In this document: positions 10,245-21,900 of the stretch, in pieces
How the letters are laid out: each line of letters opens with the position of its first letter
Position numbering within the stretch: position 1 is the first letter of the stretch
Position numbers and translations under genes: made by a program
The notes under the pieces: generated by a model
Seen by the model: only the letters and a program-made list of their open reading frames with translations
What the model was told of the DNA's origin: nothing
The model's database searches: none
Assembly: GCA_963170755.1 (NCBI GenBank)
Contig: OY720680.1
Coordinates: 71,110,794 to 71,174,793 of the forward strand
Reading direction: 5' to 3'
Length of the DNA: 64,000 nt
DNA from: Amphimallon solstitiale
Lineage: Eukaryota; Arthropoda; Insecta; Coleoptera; Scarabaeidae

Positions 10245-10505
10245 GCGCCAATATGGTGTATATTTTTAAGATTTCATTGGTTCTTGGGTCAAAATGTCGT
10301 CCACATATCTACACCAAAAAAATATTCTTAATTTCTTTTTTGTTAATAAAACTTGTTTTTTCTAGATTGTCTATGAAAATTTCCGCTAATAAAGGCGAAA
10401 GAGTATTTCCCATGATTAGACCTTCTTTACATAAATAGTATTTATTGTTAAATGAAAAGTAGTTTTGTTGTGAGTGTAAGATTTCTTCTTTTATTATAGG
10501 ATTTG
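10245..10505 (-). pseudogene. Penelope-like reverse transcriptase fragment (YVDD box)
   Basis: Minus-strand translation gives QNYFSFNNKYYLCKEGLIMG, NTLSPLLAEIFIDNLEKT and, after a one-base shift, FFWCRYVDDILT, then after another shift NEILKIYTIL. GLxMGxxLSPxLAEIFxDxxE followed by RYVDD is the fingers/palm signature of Penelope-like reverse transcriptases. Only about 85 codons remain. The upstream side is cut by a mariner terminus at 10512. Orientation is opposite to the right-hand GIY-YIG copy, so it is not simply the missing part of that element. Confidence 0.75.
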
Positions 10506-10512
10506 TTCTACA

Positions 10513-11010
10513 GTATATCCCGGGATTGACTTTAAAAGAGGAAAAAAAAATATTTTTGAAATCTCAGAAAATTTCACTCGTAATGATTTACTCTGCTTGT
10601 TTTCAAACTTCCAAAACACAAATTACTTTTTATTTAACTCGAACGGTTCTCGAGATAATATCATTTTCTTGTTAGAAAATATACAAATTGGACTCAAGTT
10701 CTATTTAATAAAATTAACAAAAAATGGTAAAAGAAAATGAAATTCTCAAAAAACTAAACTATTGATTTTCTATTCAAACAATGCTCCTCCTTTGTCTGCA
10801 CAGATTTCAATGCGAGCTCTAAATTCATTGAAACATCGTCTTATTTCTAAGATTGATAAGGACTGGACTGTATTTTGTATCCTATTTTTAATTGTTCTTT
10901 ATCATTGTCTAGTGGCTCACTGTACACAATTTGTTTTAAACGACCCCACAGATAAAAGTCCATTATTGTAAGATCAGGACTACTCGGTGGCCATAAAAAG
11001 GGATATCTCT
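10513..11010 (-). pseudogene. Truncated mariner with transposase C-terminus
   Basis: A TIR-like end CAGTATATCCCGGGATTGA follows TA at 10511-10512 and resembles the end of the element at 2236. Further in, the minus strand encodes WPPSSPDLTIMDFYLWGRLK then QIVYSEPLDNDKEQLK and, shifted, FNEFRARIEICADKGGALFE, which is the third-Asp region and tail of a DD41D-type transposase. The N-terminal and central parts and the other TIR were not found, so the element is truncated, probably near 11180. Confidence 0.68.
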
Positions 11011-11189
11011 TCCTATCCAGTTATCATGGAACTCTGTATTGAGCCACAATTTAAAAAATATATACGGACTCCATAAAATCGAGTGATTGAAAATAAAATA
11101 TACGCTGGAGTCCAATAATATGCTAAAGTAAAAGGAGTCTGTAGGTATAGTGCAATGAAAATCATCATATTTTTTACATTTCAATCTGA

Positions 11190-12199
11190 AGTGATGAGAA
11201 GCTTATCTTAATGTCAAAAATCAATATACTTCACTCAGAAACTAGTTTAAACTGTTCCTTCCTAGGGACGCCATATGTCTGCGCTCTTGCTCGGACGCCA
11301 CATATATAGCAGGATGCATATATATATATATATATATATATATAAACATAAGCAGACTATGTCATGACATAAGAATTACACAATTAGTTAATTATTCTAC
11401 GTTAAAATAGAAGTTAAGACTAATTAAATTATCAAGATTATGAATGTAAAATATGCTTTTATTACAGATAAACATGTAATTGTTAATACATTCAATATTA
11501 ATTTTCGTTTTTCTAATTACGTTAATATTCTAAAAATAATTAAATCATTATGATACTGCTTACAACGTTTAATTAAGTTTTAAATCCTTTTCCTTTTATT
11601 TGATAATGTTGAGAAATAAAAACATAGGTTAATATATATTGAATATTTTAATTTTTAAAAATTAGACAATAATGTTGTATACAATTTCAATCGAAGAAAT
11701 TTAAGAATCAAATCATTTCAAAATTCGAATAAAGTTCGAGGTTTTTATATGATGACGTCAATGGTATCTCGTATAAGCATCATAGTGACATAAATAATCT
11801 CGACAAAATAACTGAATTCGAAAATTTCTTAAATTATTCTTTTAGGAAATAAAATAACATTAACTGTTTATTAAATTAATTTAAAGATATTGATTATTAC
11901 AAGATACGTCCGCTAAATAATTTAAAAAAAAACAGTTTTAAAAATGTAAATTTTGAAGGTTGTATAGGAACTATTTTCTGATTGGTCGATGAAAAGGACT
12001 TGGAAAGACAATTAATCGCGCGCAGACACTTCAAAGCGCAAGTAAATTTGAATTTAGAAGTGAGAATTTTAAGCGTTTAAGTAAGTATAACGCGATTTGT
12101 ACTTCAAAATATATTTTACTTCTCTAGAAGAAGTATGTAGGTGTAGGGTTTAAAAACCCACATAATAATCTTTTAAATATTCTTTTGTTTTCATCACCT
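11190..12199. other. AT-rich DNA without genes
   Basis: Includes an (AT)n microsatellite at about 11321-11344. No ORF or terminal repeat pairs recognised. Confidence 0.5.
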
Positions 12200-13062
12200 C
12201 TATTAATTGGTTTTTTGTATAATGATTCTCAAAATATAAATCACTTGCTTCTAAAAATAAATATCTTTCTTATTAATACATTTTGTAGGAACTTTGTTTT
12301 GCTGTCGAGAATAATACGGAGCGTTGTCCATCACTATCACACTATCTTTTGGTAAATTTGGCAGCAAAGTGTCACAAAACCATTTTTCAAATAAAGATGA
12401 GGTCATATCTTCATGGTTTATCTAAACTTGAGGATTTAACATTTTTAGCAGATAATAGCGACTGTCCGATCCATCCTTTTTCTGCCCCAGCATGAAGAAT
12501 AATTATTCTCTTTCCTCTCGAAACCGGCGCGTCCAACTGACACATACTTGAATTATCTACCCAACCTTTGCAAATTGTGTCATGGGTGCCATACCTCGTC
12601 TCGTTTAAATAACATATGAATCGTCCTTCCTGTCTATACCTTCTAATTGCCGTTAAATATTCGTATTGAAGTTTCTGTAACTTCGGGCTTTCCATAATTG
12701 TGCGACGTTTATCTATAGTGCCAAACTTAAAACCAGCTTTTTTTAGCGTCCGCCACAAGGTTGCTTTAGAACACTGATATTTATAGGCTCATCACTGATT
12801 CTTTTATGTAAGCAGTCAAGTGTAGATACATTTCCTCTGTAGAAGGAGTATACTTGCTGCCTAATAGTATCAATTTCATACTCTTTAATTTTTATCTGTC
12901 TTCACTTCTTTGCTTTCGAGGCCCTGCGTTATTCTTAATTATCTTATATATTGTTCCAAAAAGCATCTTGATTAATTGCGACGTTCGTTGAATGTTCTGG
13001 GTTTGTAGTTCGTTATTTTCTTCCATCAGGGTATGATAAACATTGAGAATTATCTGTTTCTT
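12200..13062 (-). pseudogene. IS630/Tc1-type DDE transposase, frameshifted
   Basis: Starts at ATG 13062 (MKKQIILNVYHTLMEENNEL). The frame is broken by stops around 12900 and 12780; the longest open part is 12411-12758. Conserved blocks are TLWRTLKKAGFKFGTIDKRR, a first-Asp region FICYLNETRYGTHDTICKGW in which Asp is replaced by Asn (family: YLDET), RGKRIIILHAGAEKGWI, and after a shift FEKWFCDTLLPNLPKDSVIV followed by MDNAPYYS with the second Asp. The third acidic residue is not identifiable near 12240. This is the insect family with KGW...LHAG motifs in the IS630-Tc1-mariner superfamily. TIRs not located. Confidence 0.75.
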
Positions 13063-13800
13063 CATGTTCGTGAAGTAAAGAGAGAAAAATCAAATATGAA
13101 TACAGCAGTAAAGATTAAAAATAAATATGAAAAAAATGATAAATAGACTGAATGTTAGATGTAATATACAGGATGTACCACTTAAAACTCCCAGGTCAAA
13201 TATCTCGGAAACGGATAAAGATATTTGAATTTTGTAAAAAGTAGTTACTAAAGAATGTGATTGACTCTAGTTTGCTCTCACAATTGTGTTTTATTATGTG
13301 AAGATATAGATGGCGCTGCGATGAAAAGAATTTTTTTGATCGCCACAATCTTCATTTGTTTTTTTATTTGAAAGAGTATTAAAATTAATGTAAATTTTAT
13401 TATTTGTGTTAGTTTCCAAAATTTAACGGTTTCATAGATATTCCTGTTTAAAGAAAGTAAGAGTAATTTCAAGGTTTTGTCTTTATTTTGTTTAAATATT
13501 TATTTGTAGGGAAAAATAGCAGTAAACATATTCACAATTCCTGCTATCATAGATACTTCACAATTTAAATTTTATAGTTAGTTCTTTTTTATAAATTCCA
13601 CTTCATAGGCACCCATAGGTATGTAGGCAGAAAAGCATTCATATCTGTGTTATAGGTATGTATGTATGCTTGCTTTGATTATTTAGGAAATATTTTGACA
13701 TTAACACATATTAGTTAGATATTTGCTTGACAATTAATTGTCTTTATAATTATTTTCATTCAAACATTTACTCACTTGGCGTTGAGATTGTATTAAAAAT

Positions 13801-14932
13801 ATGGATTTAATTTATGGAGAATCCCGTAGAAATGTATCTGAAGCAATGCGATTGATTATGTGCTCTACGCTCAGAAATTACGATAGCTTCAAAAAACAAA
13901 AGCAATTAAGGCAGAAAAGAGTAAGAGATGATGAAATTACGGCAGCGGTACTACAAACAGTTAATAATAATCCACATACATCATTACGGCAATTAAAAGA
14001 ACAGTATGATCTATCTGTAACCTCTTGCCGTAGTATTTTAAAAGCAAATAAATACTTTCCGTATAAAGTTCATTTAGTGCACCATTTAAGAATAGGAGAT
14101 AATCAACACAGACTCGATTTTCTGGTAGAATTTTCTGTAATGTTAGTGAAAAGCAACAACTTTATGAATCAGATTATGTGGAGTGACGAATGTCGTTTTC
14201 ACAACAATGACTTTTCACAACAATGGTACTTTAATTAAACATAATGCTCGATATTCGTCAGAAGATAATCCTAGGTGGATAAAAACACTAAACACCTTCA
14301 CCTCTCTAAAGCACAAAAATGGCTAAATACGTATTTCAACAACTAAGTTGTCATCATCAGTAGCACTGATTAAAAATCGCGCTGTCTACACACCGTAGCG
14401 TAACAGAACAACACTAGACAACGCGATTTTTAATCAGTGCTACTGATGATGACAACTTAGTTGTTGAGATACGTATTTAGCCATTTTTGTGCTTTAGTGT
14501 GGTGAAGGTGTTTTAGTGTAGTTTCAAGCCACAGACTCCAAGTTTCGTTTCCTAGGTGGATAAGGCAAACAAGAAATCAAACAGTTTTTGGCGTTAACGT
14601 TTGGTGTGGAATTTGACACGGATATATCTTAGGCCCCTCCACTTTTATCATGAAACATTAACTGGTGTGCGTGTGTTGGTACTAATGGCGTCCTTAGGTG
14701 GCCCGCTCGTTCGCCGGATCTAACCCCGTTAGATTTTTTCTTGTGGGGTTACTTGAAAGCTGAAGTATACAAGGAACCCATAACAGATATGGGCGACCTT
14801 TATAATAAAATTTATGCCAGTGTTCAAAAAATTAGTAGAAATACATTGTTAAATGTTTGCGGAAGAGAACTATTAAGGCGATATACGTTAAGTAGCAATC
14901 AAAAAGGCAACAATTTTGATCATCTTTGTTAG
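13801..14932 (+). pseudogene. Mariner-family transposase, broken by deletion and foldback insertion
   Basis: ATG at 13801. The N-terminal part reads MDLIYGESRRNVSEAMRLIM, an HTH with LRQLKEQYDLSVTSCRSILK, and the first-Asp block IMWSDECRFHNN. A frameshift near 14225 and a 268 bp insertion follow. Downstream the frame resumes as PRWIRQTRNQTVFGVNVWCG and stops; the segment carrying the second Asp (QQDG block) is deleted between about 14650 and 14690. The end encodes ARSPDLTPLDFFLWGYLKAE to TAG at 14930-14932. It is nonfunctional. Confidence 0.85.
14283..14550. mobile_element. 268 bp foldback insertion with 13 bp target duplication
   Basis: CCTAGGTGGATAA is present on both sides (14270-14282 and 14551-14563), and removing the insert plus one copy rejoins the transposase codons PRWI. 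Two ~95 bp inverted arms (about 14286-14380 and 14425-14519) flank a ~45 bp loop, followed by a 31 bp unpaired tail. Each arm contains CTGATGATGACAACTTAGTT, a hammerhead-like core with a degenerate GAAA. The long target duplication points to retrotransposition rather than a DNA transposon. A partial copy of the arm lies at 30622-30690. Confidence 0.8.
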
Positions 14933-15280
14933 TTATATATCCTTTTAAGTATTTAAACAAGATAAAGAAAAAACTTTAAAATTACTCTTACTTTCTTTAA
15001 ACACGAATATCTATGAAACTGTTAAATTTTGGAAACTAACACAAATAATAAAAATTACAATAATTTAAATACTCTTTCAACTAAAAAACAAATGAAGATT
15101 GTGGCGATCAAAAAAAATCGTTTCATCGCAGCGCCATCTATATCTCCACATAATAAAACACAATTGTGAGAGCAAACTAGAGTCAATAACATTCTTTAGT
15201 AACTACTTTTTACAAAATTCAAATATCTTTATCCGTTTCCGAGATATTTGACCTGGGAGTTTTAAGTGGTACACCCTGTA

Positions 15281-15929
15281 TACTAACTCTCCTAACTATA
15301 TTTACTTAAATTTTCTTTAATAAATATAAGCACTTATTTCATCTAAATTGTAATTTAATGACTGTTTAACTATATATAATAAGTATATATTCAAATTAAC
15401 AACTGTTGGTACTTATATTATTATTAAATTTTATTTCATCTAAATTGCAGTAATTACAATTTACTTAAATTTTGTCATTGTGCACCTCAGCAGTTTGTTT
15501 GCGTAAAAGATAATCGTATTGAGCGGCCAGGTAGTTATTGCCGCAGGTGGTGCAATAAAAGCATTAGAGCCGTTCAAAGTTATATTCTGATAATTTGAAA
15601 TAAACTATACTGAGTATAACTGCAACTAAGGGTAACTTATTGTGAACAAATTAGAAACTAAAAGACTCTGACACAACCTTTTCTTAGAATTAATTACACT
15701 ATTTCTATTATTATAAATAAAAGTACTCATGTATAATCGCATTTCATTTCAATGTAATGTTTAAAAAAGTTAACATTTAATTTTTATTTCAGTGTCCACT
15801 TAATATTCTAATATCTGTGGCCACTCATTTAATTTTATGAAAGCAACTGTAATAAATTATTTTTATACCCCATTTACCTTTTTAATGACGACACTTATCC
15901 ACTTGTTAGGTCGGCACTGGGCTCGAACA
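15281..15929. other. Upstream region of the ABCG gene
   Basis: AT-rich, no ORF. A promoter and 5' UTR for the gene starting at 15930 are expected here or in an upstream noncoding exon, but I see no clear TATA box and initiator pair. Two similar strings AATTTTATTTCATCTAAATTG/ACTTATTTCATCTAAATTG (15335 and 15425, shortened) form an imperfect direct repeat. Confidence 0.35.
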
Positions 15930-18900
15930 TGTACACATACTTGAAATTCGGTCTGCCGAGAGTATTTCCGCCCAATCATAATGGTTCACATCGTTCGGGA
16001 ACACCTCAGCATTTCAGGAACACTGCACAACGGTCCACGAATATCAGGCAAGTAATCGTCGATATCCGCATGCTATTATAACGCATCAAATGAATATGTG
16101 AATAATTTGGTTCGTGAATGCCGCGGACAGGGCGTCGAAAACAGGAAGCCGTGGCCCAAGGGATGGCAGTTCCGGTTACGACAGCTCCGACAATGAGACA
16201 ACCAATTACAAGAATAGCCGGAAGTACAGATCAGATCCGGATTTTAGGATGCAAAATGTTCATCATTCTTATCAGTCGCCTGTTTCGCAGAAAGTAAGTG
16301 AGGAAATACTGATCTTTGTTGCCGTTTCTTTTGTTACTTTATCATAAACACGTCTTAGCTATGAAATAAGGTATTGTCGGGTAATAAGGCCCAACAGGTA
16401 ATAACGTCCAGACATGAGTTTTCTACAAAAAAGTTAAATGTAATACAACTACCGGCATCTACCCAGGGGGTGTTGACATTACAGAAGTTTATTACGTTTC
16501 AACAGTTCTCTATAGTACCGGCTTCTTTATATTCGAATGTGAAAACAAGTATCAGCCAGCGGTTGTATTAAGTTATAAGATTTTACCAGAATAGAATCAA
16601 GTTTTAGCAAAAATTTCTTGGCAGAAGTCTTCTACTTTTTGAGGTATGTATTCTTATGATCATTAGTAATACGTTGTCACAAATTTACCAATTTTTTCTA
16701 AAAGCTTGTCGTAACCTATAATTCATTCCGATATCAACGCAGCAAATAAGGCCCGGGCCTTATTTCCTGCAATGATGACTGGGCCTTATTTTCTGGCAGT
16801 TATTTTTTCTAATATTTGATGTTATACACAAAATGGGGAAAAAATGCCGTGGAATCCGCGCTAACTGGACGGAAGAAATGATGGAAGAAGCACTGAATCT
16901 TATAAGACAAGGCAAATCTCAAGCATACGTAGAAGAACATTGTGTAATTCCTCGCCGAACAATACGAAACCACATTAAATCTGGAGTAACCTCTCGACGT
17001 TTGGGAAGAAAACCAATATTAGACGCAGAAGCTGAGGAACAACTGGAACGTAAAATAATAAAATTTGCTGAAAGAGGATTTCCATTAACTCCTAAAACAG
17101 TTCGCAGAAGTGTCTACTCTTTTGTTACGAAATATAAAATTCCTAACCGCTTTAATGATAACCAAAAATTGGCCGGGAGAGAATGGTATCGTTCATTCAT
17201 GAACAGACATAAAAATATTTCTAAAAGAAAAGCACAACCTATGAACCCCGCCTGAGCTCAAAAGCTCAATAAAGCAATCGTACAAGATTATTTTATAAAA
17301 TTAGATGCTCTATTGGAAAAAACTGGTTTAAAGCAAAGGCCTGACAAAATATATAATATGGATGAGAAAGGGTGTCGCCTTACCCTTCATCATCAACAAA
17401 CTGTTTTAGCCCAAAGAGGAGCCAAGAGGGTTCACTTAGTAGCACCAGAACATGCTGAAAATGTGTCCATCGTGGCATGTGCGAATGCAATGGGACGTGC
17501 TATTCCTCCCATGATTCTATTCAAAGGGCAACGGATGAAGCCAACATTTTCAGATGGATTACCTCCAGGGTCTATTGTTCAAATGACACTAAAGGAAGCA
17601 TGGCACATGAAGTGTTTGTTAAATGGCTTGAAAATTTTTCAGAATTTATGTCCACTCCTCTAGTAATTTTAATCTTTGATGGAGCTTCTTGCCACCTAGA
17701 TATAAGTATTGCCGAGAAAGTTGAAGACTTAGGCATACATTTGTTGTGTTTACCCAGCAATACCACTCACGAATTGCAACCTATGGATAAATCCGTCTTC
17801 AGACCTTTTGCACATTATTGGGATGAAGAACTTCTACATTACTGGGAAACATATCCAGACAGACGTTTGAACAAAGAAAGATTTTCGGATGTTTTCACAC
17901 CAGTCTGGGGGCGATCAATGACAATAAGCAACATAATGAATGTATTTAGAGCTACAGGCATTTATCCTTTCAACAAAAATGCTATTCCGGAACATGCATA
18001 TGCTCCAAGTTTACCCAGTCATACAGAACCAAATAATGAAACCAAAAACAGAGAATGGGATTCAGAAGATGAGCAACCACTCACTTCCTTAATAAACAAA
18101 AGAACTGAAGAACAACTTAAGACATTCACAGAGGTTTTGGTAACTCCAGAAGTAAAAACTAAACAAAACAAACAAGTTTGGAGAGAAGATGAGAACTACT
18201 AAGCAGAACAAATCTGATAAACCACGTCTCTCTACTTCGACTGCAGCAGCGACTTCCCACTGTGAAGCAGAAAGTTGGTTTTGTGCAGTATGCAAGGAAA
18301 GTTTTGTGGCAGATATGCGTCAATGTGTCTACCTGTAGCAGCTGGGTACACGAGGAATGTGTTGGCTTTACTGCAGATGACTTAGAAGACCTTATCTGCC
18401 CAAACTGTGACGACTAAATTGATTTTATATTGCGGGCCTTATTACATGCTGTGCAGATAATAAGACCCAAAATCAACTTTTTTAAAAACAGTACTATTAG
18501 AAAAAATATGTGTTTTTTTTTATGTTTATTTTGATATGTATTTTATACAAATTGAATATATTTTTAGTTTTTCAAAAATGTTTTATTATATTTTGTTCCT
18601 TGTTCTCATAAGATTAAATAACTCTTAGGTAGGCCTTATTCCCGACAATACCTTATAGCTATTTGTAAAAGAATACTAATAAATAATTGTATAAATATAT
18701 TGCAGCTTTTCCATAAATAAAAGATAACAATTTTACATTTTAGCACAATATAGAATAAAATAAGTACTTGTATAACAGATAAGGCCGAAAAACAGGTTAT
18801 TAACCTAAAGCAAAAAGTCGCTTTAGGCGGCTAATCCTACTATCGAATATAGAAGAAAATACTTTGCTTGGCCACCTCTTTAGCTAAATACGTTAAAGAA

Positions 18901-21900
18901 ACAAAAGAAAGTGTATGTAAGTCGTGGGCTTCCACGGTTGTCGTCGATACCTTCTTGGTTTCTGGGTTGAAACCGCGACGTCGTCTCTGCTTCTACTGCT
19001 AACGTTCCGTCCACTATCTTAAAAGTCATATTCAGGGCTTCTACTGCTGCGATAACCTGAAATAGACTGAGCCAACGGCAGGTTTCAACCCAGAAGAAAA
19101 AGAAATTGCGTTTTAACCAACTCCGGGAATTACAAAGACTGGCATATATATTTTATTGTAGAAACATTATCTTGCATATTTTAATTTTATCTGATAATAT
19201 AACATTATATTCCAACTCTTACCATTGTTACAATGTAACATAAGTTTTACTATGCTGCCATCTGGCAGTGTCTTGGATGCTTGGTACATAGTCTGTGGTC
19301 CCTGGGTTGAACACCAATACTCTCATATCTGACTGAGTGTTGGCTTTTCTGTGGTTCGTCATAGCTCTTATAGAATGCGGAAGAGCACGAACTTAAGTCA
19401 CGCTATAAGCGCTGTCGTTAAATGTATTGAGAAAGGTTGTATTATGAAATATTATTATTACTCAACATAGTAGGCCAAGGCATCGTTAGACAGAATTTTT
19501 CAAATGCTGTTCATTAATAGATATTATAGATATATAATATATTATTTTAAGGGGGCTTACGCAGAGGTACCGACTAACTGTCGTGAGGTAGGACGTAAGG
19601 GGGTGGCGCCATATACGCTAATGCAAATTCCGCCGTTGTAAGGTATTCGTTCAAGTAAAACAAACAGCAGAAATATTGGTTCTTACTATGTTTTTGCATT
19701 AAATTGAATACAAAGGATTACTTAAGGTTTCCTTGGGAGTACTTTCTTATAATTAAAATTATTTACACCTACATTTCTCTCAAAGTTGGCAAAATTTACA
19801 ACATCATAACACAGTTTCAGAAACTTTATTTTAAAAAACAATTCCAGTCGAACATGCACTGAGCCTTTGTTTATTTGTGTTTTAAATTTCGTTTTGATAT
19901 TTCGTAAATGCAAGCGATACTATTGTTTGAACGAACCCCCCCCCCTTACGTCCTACCACCCGGTAGATAGTCAGCGCCTATTTATTCTATTCGTGAATTG
20001 AGTAGAAACAGAAAATATCATTGTTTATTTTTTGTTGTATGGAGCAAATAGCCTTACTGTATTCAAATTTTAATAGCAATTTGTTAAATAAATCAAGTAA
20101 ATAACGGCTGTCACTTTTATGTTATTAAATTAACAACTTGGATATGCCTACCTTTCATTTGTTCTACTGTCAGAGTCAGCCTAAATATTTAATGTACAGT
20201 TCTGTGCAATAAAATGGCGTACACGTCTTATTGCTAATTTTGACATTATTTTGCCTTTGTGAAAATGGCTTAAGTTAAGTATGACAAATTGAATTATAGC
20301 GTCAATTCAATTTGTCATACATGACAGATATTCAAACAAAAGTCATATTTACACAATAAGTGTACGCCAGTTTATTGCACAGAACTGTACATAATAACAT
20401 TATTTTATAATCAATCATATGATTATGCTAATGTGCAACTATAACATTACCGATATGATGAAACAGTCGTATCGTGTTAAAGTTAATTAGTCAATGTCAA
20501 TAATTTTCTTCAAAATCATTGCCAAAAAATTTGACAATTACTTATAGTGGAAACACGTTACATTCAATTGCACGTCATACTAGATCCATGATGACTCCTC
20601 TTGTGTATGTTGCCGGATCTATTTTTATTTCTGTAAGTGACATTTGATATAACCAAAGAAAAAAATTATTCACAATACAATAAATATAACGTAATATATT
20701 TAGTAATTGAAATGCTCTAAGACTTCAGTCTTTCTCAACCCCATTCTCAACTTATTTATTATATTGATTTAGATTGTCGAAAAACCTTAAATGTTTCATA
20801 ACGTATCCATAATAAAATTTAAAATAACTAATACTTATGCAATTCACATTGAATTCAACAGATGATTATAGGAAAGTTTATAAAAAGCTTCGACTGTTTA
20901 CAGAAACATTTCGGTATTATACAGAGTGGTTGGTTTTTCATTGTACAGCCTATATCAGCTTTATTATCAAAAATTCAAAAAAATGTTAGAGGAAAATGTT
21001 TTTTATCTCGAAATGGTCTATCATATTGCATCATTAGTAATCTTTCATAGCCTACTAATCTTTAGCAGCGATAATCAACTTTAATTTCTTAAATGGAACA
21101 CCCTGTATATTTTCTATAAAAATGAATCCTTATTAAATTCTGTTTATTATGATACGTCACAAGTTGGCATATGTGTAGCAATTGTCTACGGAAACGAAAT
21201 AATAAGAAAAAGTATGGAAAACTAAAATTTGCTATTTCTATTATAAATAAAAAAAAATTAAATACTAAATAGTAAGTAATGTGTCTTATAATAATTGTTG
21301 AAATTGTCCACCATTACATTCTAAACATTTGTCCGCTCGCGTAATTATGTTCCTCCTTGCGTTTTGCATCATTGCAGGTGTAATTAGCAAGCAAGCTGTG
21401 GTAATTTTATTCTTCAGTTCTTGAAGATTTTGAGGAGTATTATAAACTTGGTTTTTCAAAAAGCCTATACAAAAAAATCAAGAATTGATAAATCAGGCGA
21501 TCTGGCAGGCCACAAAATTGGTACTCGGCGAAATGTAAGATTTTTACGAAACGAACTATAATTTCGTTTTTCCTATTATTAGGCATAATTTAAAGGCAGC
21601 TCCCTACTTGCTATACATCGTTATAAAGAGAAATGTATTTAGAATCATATCCCGCAAAAATATACAGGGTGTTCCATTTAAGAAATTAAAGTTGATTATC
21701 GCTGCTAAAGATCAGTAGGCTATGAAAGATTACTAATGATGTAATATGATAGACCATTTCGAGATAAAAAACATTTTCCTCTAACATTTTTTTGAATTTT
21801 TGATAATAAAGCTGATATAGGCTGTACAATGAAAAACCAACCACTCTGTATTCAAAGGACGCAAATAAATAATAATCAGGATGTATACTTCTAAAAAGAA

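Larger units (their letters stand above)
13169..15278 (+). mobile_element. Tc1/mariner element with ~310 bp TIRs, inactivated
   Basis: Ends CAGGATGTACCACTTAAAAC and the near-complement ending GTGGTACACCCTG lie inside TA at 13167-13168 and 15279-15280. The inverted repeats extend to about 13480 and start again near 14965. The transposase inside is broken by frameshifts, a central deletion and a 268 bp insertion (14283-14550). Confidence 0.92.
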
